From Desulfovibrionaceae bacterium (GTDB taxonomy: Bacteria; Desulfobacterota; Desulfovibrionia; Desulfovibrionales; Desulfovibrionaceae), in NCBI GenBank assembly GCA_030539415.1, contig JAUNSE010000066.1, positions 1-7,536 on the forward strand: a DNA stretch of 7,536 bases. Reading direction: 5' to 3'. Position 1 is the stretch's first letter; each line of letters begins with the position of its first letter. Below the pieces are notes generated by a model. The model did no database searches, had not been told where the DNA came from, and was given only the letters and a program-made list of their open reading frames with translations. The position numbers were made by a program, and so were the translations under genes. Positions 5,639 to 7,536 of the stretch are shown here, piece after piece.

Positions 5639-6853
5639 TTAGTCTTCGTGTTCCTTGAAGTTGGGATGCTCGTACAGAATCGGGCAGTGGTAGCAGATAA
5701 CGCGGTAGGCGGTCACAATCATGGTCACCACGAAGACGGACACGAACACTTCCGAGAGGCTCGGGAAGTAGCGGTCGGCAGCGGGCAGATCCCAGTTGTA
5801 GGCGATCATGGAGATGGTCCAGCGGTTGAGCACGATGCCCAGCACGGCCAGGGTGGCGGCGAAGCGGCACAGAGGCACGTTCAGCTCGCGGGAGCCCTTG
5901 GCGTAGAGCAGGCTGGGCAGCAGGATGAAGCCGAACATCTCGATGAGCCACCAGGCGCCGTAGTTGGTGAACAGGTAGGGGAAGTTGCCGTGGACGACCA
6001 TGTCGACGAAGCGCATCACGAAGAACGAGAAGAGAATCATGGACGCGGCCTTGGAGAAGCTCAGGGTCACGCAGGAGGCCTGGTCCAGATGCTTCTTGTC
6101 CATGGAGTGGTGCATGCCCGCATGGGCCAGCATGCCTTCAAACACGACCATGGAGGCGCCGGCCGCCATGGAGGAGACGAAGAAGAACATGGGCAGGAAG
6201 GGCGAGTACCACAGCGGATGCAGCTTGTTGGGGCAGATCAGGAAGAGGGAGCCCAGCGAGGACTGATGCAGGGTGGAAAGGCACATGCCCATGATGGTGA
6301 GCAGGATGCCGATCTTCTCGATCCAGTGACGGTAGGTCAGCAGGAACTTGAACTTCTGGCTGAGCCACTCGGCGGGAGCCACGGAGAACTCAAGGAAGAG
6401 GACCGTGAGGTAGGTGGCCACGCACAGGCCGACTTCGAACAGCACCGAGGTGGTGCCGGGGAAGAAGAACATGTAGGGCAGGCGCAGTGGATGGCCCAGG
6501 TCGTACAGAAGGGCGATGACCACGAACAGATAGCCCAGGAAGGCGGTCAGCACGGCGGGACGGGCCGCGGAGCTGAAGTGCTTCATGCCCATCACGTAGC
6601 AGGCCACGGTGGTGAAGTAGCCGCCGGCGGCCAGGCAGACGCCGCAGAGCAGGTCGAAGCCGATCCATACGCCCCAGGGCTGGTAGTCGTCCAGGTTGGA
6701 GACGGAGCCGATGCCCACGGTGAAGCGGCAGATGGTGATGGCAAGGCCGATGGCGAGCAGGATGTAGGTGATGATGTTGCCCGGAGTCAGGGTCAGCATG
6801 GGACCCAGATTGAGCATCTTGTTTTTAGTCGGGATGACTATTCTGTGTTCCAT
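5639..6853 (-). CDS. NrfD/HybB-like integral membrane subunit of an Hmc/Nhc-type redox complex
   Basis: This is a cytoplasmic-membrane quinone-interacting or electron-conducting subunit of the NrfD (PsrC) superfamily, closest in look to the HybB/HmcC/NhcC branch. Its 404 residues contain about ten hydrophobic helices, near 22-48, 58-89, 98-119, 134-158, 177-198, 216-243, 265-287, 296-318, 328-352 and 366-388. Conserved-looking stretches include GIGSVSNLDDYQPWGVWIGFD (48-67, 48 onward), DLGHPLRLPYM (118-128) and LSTLHQSSLGSLF (192-204). No heme or FeS motif is expected in this family, and none is seen. The ATG at 6853 abuts the TAA of the FeS gene with no gap and has GGAGG 8 nt upstream, so translation is coupled. 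Hmc complexes carry further genes (HmcE, HmcF) after the small subunit. Here the unit ends instead, which fits Nhc better. HybB of a hydrogenase-2-like complex is the main alternative. Confidence 0.88.
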   Translation of the reverse strand: MEHRIVIPTKNKMLNLGPMLTLTPGNIITYILLAIGLAITICRFTVGIGSVSNLDDYQPWGVWIGFDLLCGVCLAAGGYFTTVACYVMGMKHFSSAARPAVLTAFLGYLFVVIALLYDLGHPLRLPYMFFFPGTTSVLFEVGLCVATYLTVLFLEFSVAPAEWLSQKFKFLLTYRHWIEKIGILLTIMGMCLSTLHQSSLGSLFLICPNKLHPLWYSPFLPMFFFVSSMAAGASMVVFEGMLAHAGMHHSMDKKHLDQASCVTLSFSKAASMILFSFFVMRFVDMVVHGNFPYLFTNYGAWWLIEMFGFILLPSLLYAKGSRELNVPLCRFAATLAVLGIVLNRWTISMIAYNWDLPAADRYFPSLSEVFVSVFVVTMIVTAYRVICYHCPILYEHPNFKEHED

Positions 6854-7536
6854 TTACTTGTCCTCCCCGCCGTGCTCGGACGCAGAGTCCTGCGCTTCCA
6901 GGGCAGCAGTCATGGCGGCGCGGGCCTTTTCCGCGGCCTCCTTGCCCTGTTCCTTCTCGATGCAGGCCACGGCCGCATCGATGGTCTTCTGCCTTTCCTC
7001 GGCGACAGCCTTCTCCTTGTTGGCCTTGGCAATGGCCTCGCGGCGCTTCGTCATGCCGTAGGCGCCGCCGAAGATGACGGGCCAGAAGGAGATGATCATG
7101 GGAACGGTGCCGAGGGCGCCGTAGGTGAGCTCGCCCATCGGCTGGGTGCCGAGATGGGTGTCAAGGCCGACCTTCTTCATGGCGGGACCGGCTTCAACCG
7201 CGTTGTTCGGCGAGCACTGGGCCATGCCCTTGGGTTTGGGCATGATGACCATCCAGGCCGTGCCGCCGGCGTCGTGTTCGCCGTAGACGTAGTCCAGATA
7301 CTTGTCCGGAGCCTCGGCGATGCGCTTGCGGGCGATATTGATAAGGTCCTTGCGGCGGCCGAAGGTCAGCGCGTCCATGGTGCAGTGCTCGACGCAGCCG
7401 GGCAGCTGGCCCTTGTCAAGGCGCGACTTGCAGAAGGTGCACTTCTGGATGATCGGGTCGAAGGCCTCTTCGTATTCGAAGGTGGGAACGTAGAAGGGGC
7501 AGGCCACCATGCAGTAGCGGCAGCCCACGCACTGCT
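6854..7536 (-). CDS. Iron-sulfur subunit with C-terminal membrane anchor, HmcB/NhcB/HybA-like (5' end missing)
   Basis: This ferredoxin-like electron-transfer subunit is cut by the right edge of the window; 226 residues remain. Numbering from the first complete codon, Cys2, 5, 8 and 12 form CVGCRYCMVACP, and Cys32, 35, 47 and 51 form CTFC-x11-CVEHC. Together they are enough for two [4Fe-4S] clusters. HybA/HmcB relatives normally hold four, so the others, and any Tat signal, should lie beyond the edge. One hydrophobic helix follows at about 137-160 (TYGALGTVPMIISFWPVIFGGAYG), then a charged Ala/Lys/Glu-rich, probably coiled tail of about 66 residues, likely cytoplasmic if the clusters are periplasmic. 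Its stop codon touches the start of the NrfD-like gene. The partner gene upstream, a multiheme cytochrome or hydrogenase subunit, would decide between Nhc, Hmc and Hyb types. A translation start inside the visible part is unlikely, because it would split the cluster motif. Confidence 0.9.
   Translation of the reverse strand, partial: QCVGCRYCMVACPFYVPTFEYEEAFDPIIQKCTFCKSRLDKGQLPGCVEHCTMDALTFGRRKDLINIARKRIAEAPDKYLDYVYGEHDAGGTAWMVIMPKPKGMAQCSPNNAVEAGPAMKKVGLDTHLGTQPMGELTYGALGTVPMIISFWPVIFGGAYGMTKRREAIAKANKEKAVAEERQKTIDAAVACIEKEQGKEAAEKARAAMTAALEAQDSASEHGGEDK

Overview
The window looks like chromosomal DNA from a sulfate-reducing deltaproteobacterium of the Desulfovibrionaceae. It is GC-rich, every supported gene is on the minus strand, and it carries part of a membrane redox complex of the Hmc/Nhc type typical of that family. 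This assignment comes from protein content and gene order read by eye, not from a database search.

Layout in transcription order (right to left). (1) 7536-5411: the 3' part of an operon for a quinone- or cytochrome-linked transmembrane redox complex. It holds a truncated iron-sulfur subunit with a C-terminal membrane anchor (HmcB/NhcB/HybA-like), a ten-helix NrfD/HybB-like membrane subunit (HmcC/NhcC-like) and a 69-residue single-helix protein (HmcD/NhcD-like). It ends at a strong intrinsic terminator at 5347-5374. (2) 5320-5042: a HypC/HybG-family [NiFe]-hydrogenase maturation chaperone, starting only 26 nt after that terminator. (3) 5041-4691: a 351-nt gap with a candidate ileS promoter overlapping a perfect 12-bp palindrome, a 9-bp hairpin in the presumed leader, and a short repeat. 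(4) 4690-1111: the tightly packed run ileS, lspA and a 74-residue PLDc_N-like membrane protein, with gaps of 3 and 4 nt. (5) 1026-130: a CpoB/YbgF-like lipoprotein, followed by a hairpin terminator at 66-99.

How the genes fit together: the FeS and NrfD-like subunits probably pass electrons between a periplasmic cytochrome or hydrogenase partner, encoded beyond the right edge, and the membrane quinone pool or cytoplasm. The HypC-family protein would serve Ni-Fe-CN/CO cofactor assembly for a hydrogenase, which links the two units loosely through hydrogen metabolism. The ileS-lspA run is housekeeping. LspA is the signal peptidase expected to process the lipoprotein encoded two genes downstream.

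I see no mobile element, CRISPR array, tRNA or rRNA, and no convincing new system. The points most worth checking are the hypC gene set just behind a strong terminator, the Cys-Cys-x-Cys cluster in the small membrane protein, the long cytoplasmic-looking tail on the FeS subunit, and the palindrome and hairpin in the ileS leader.
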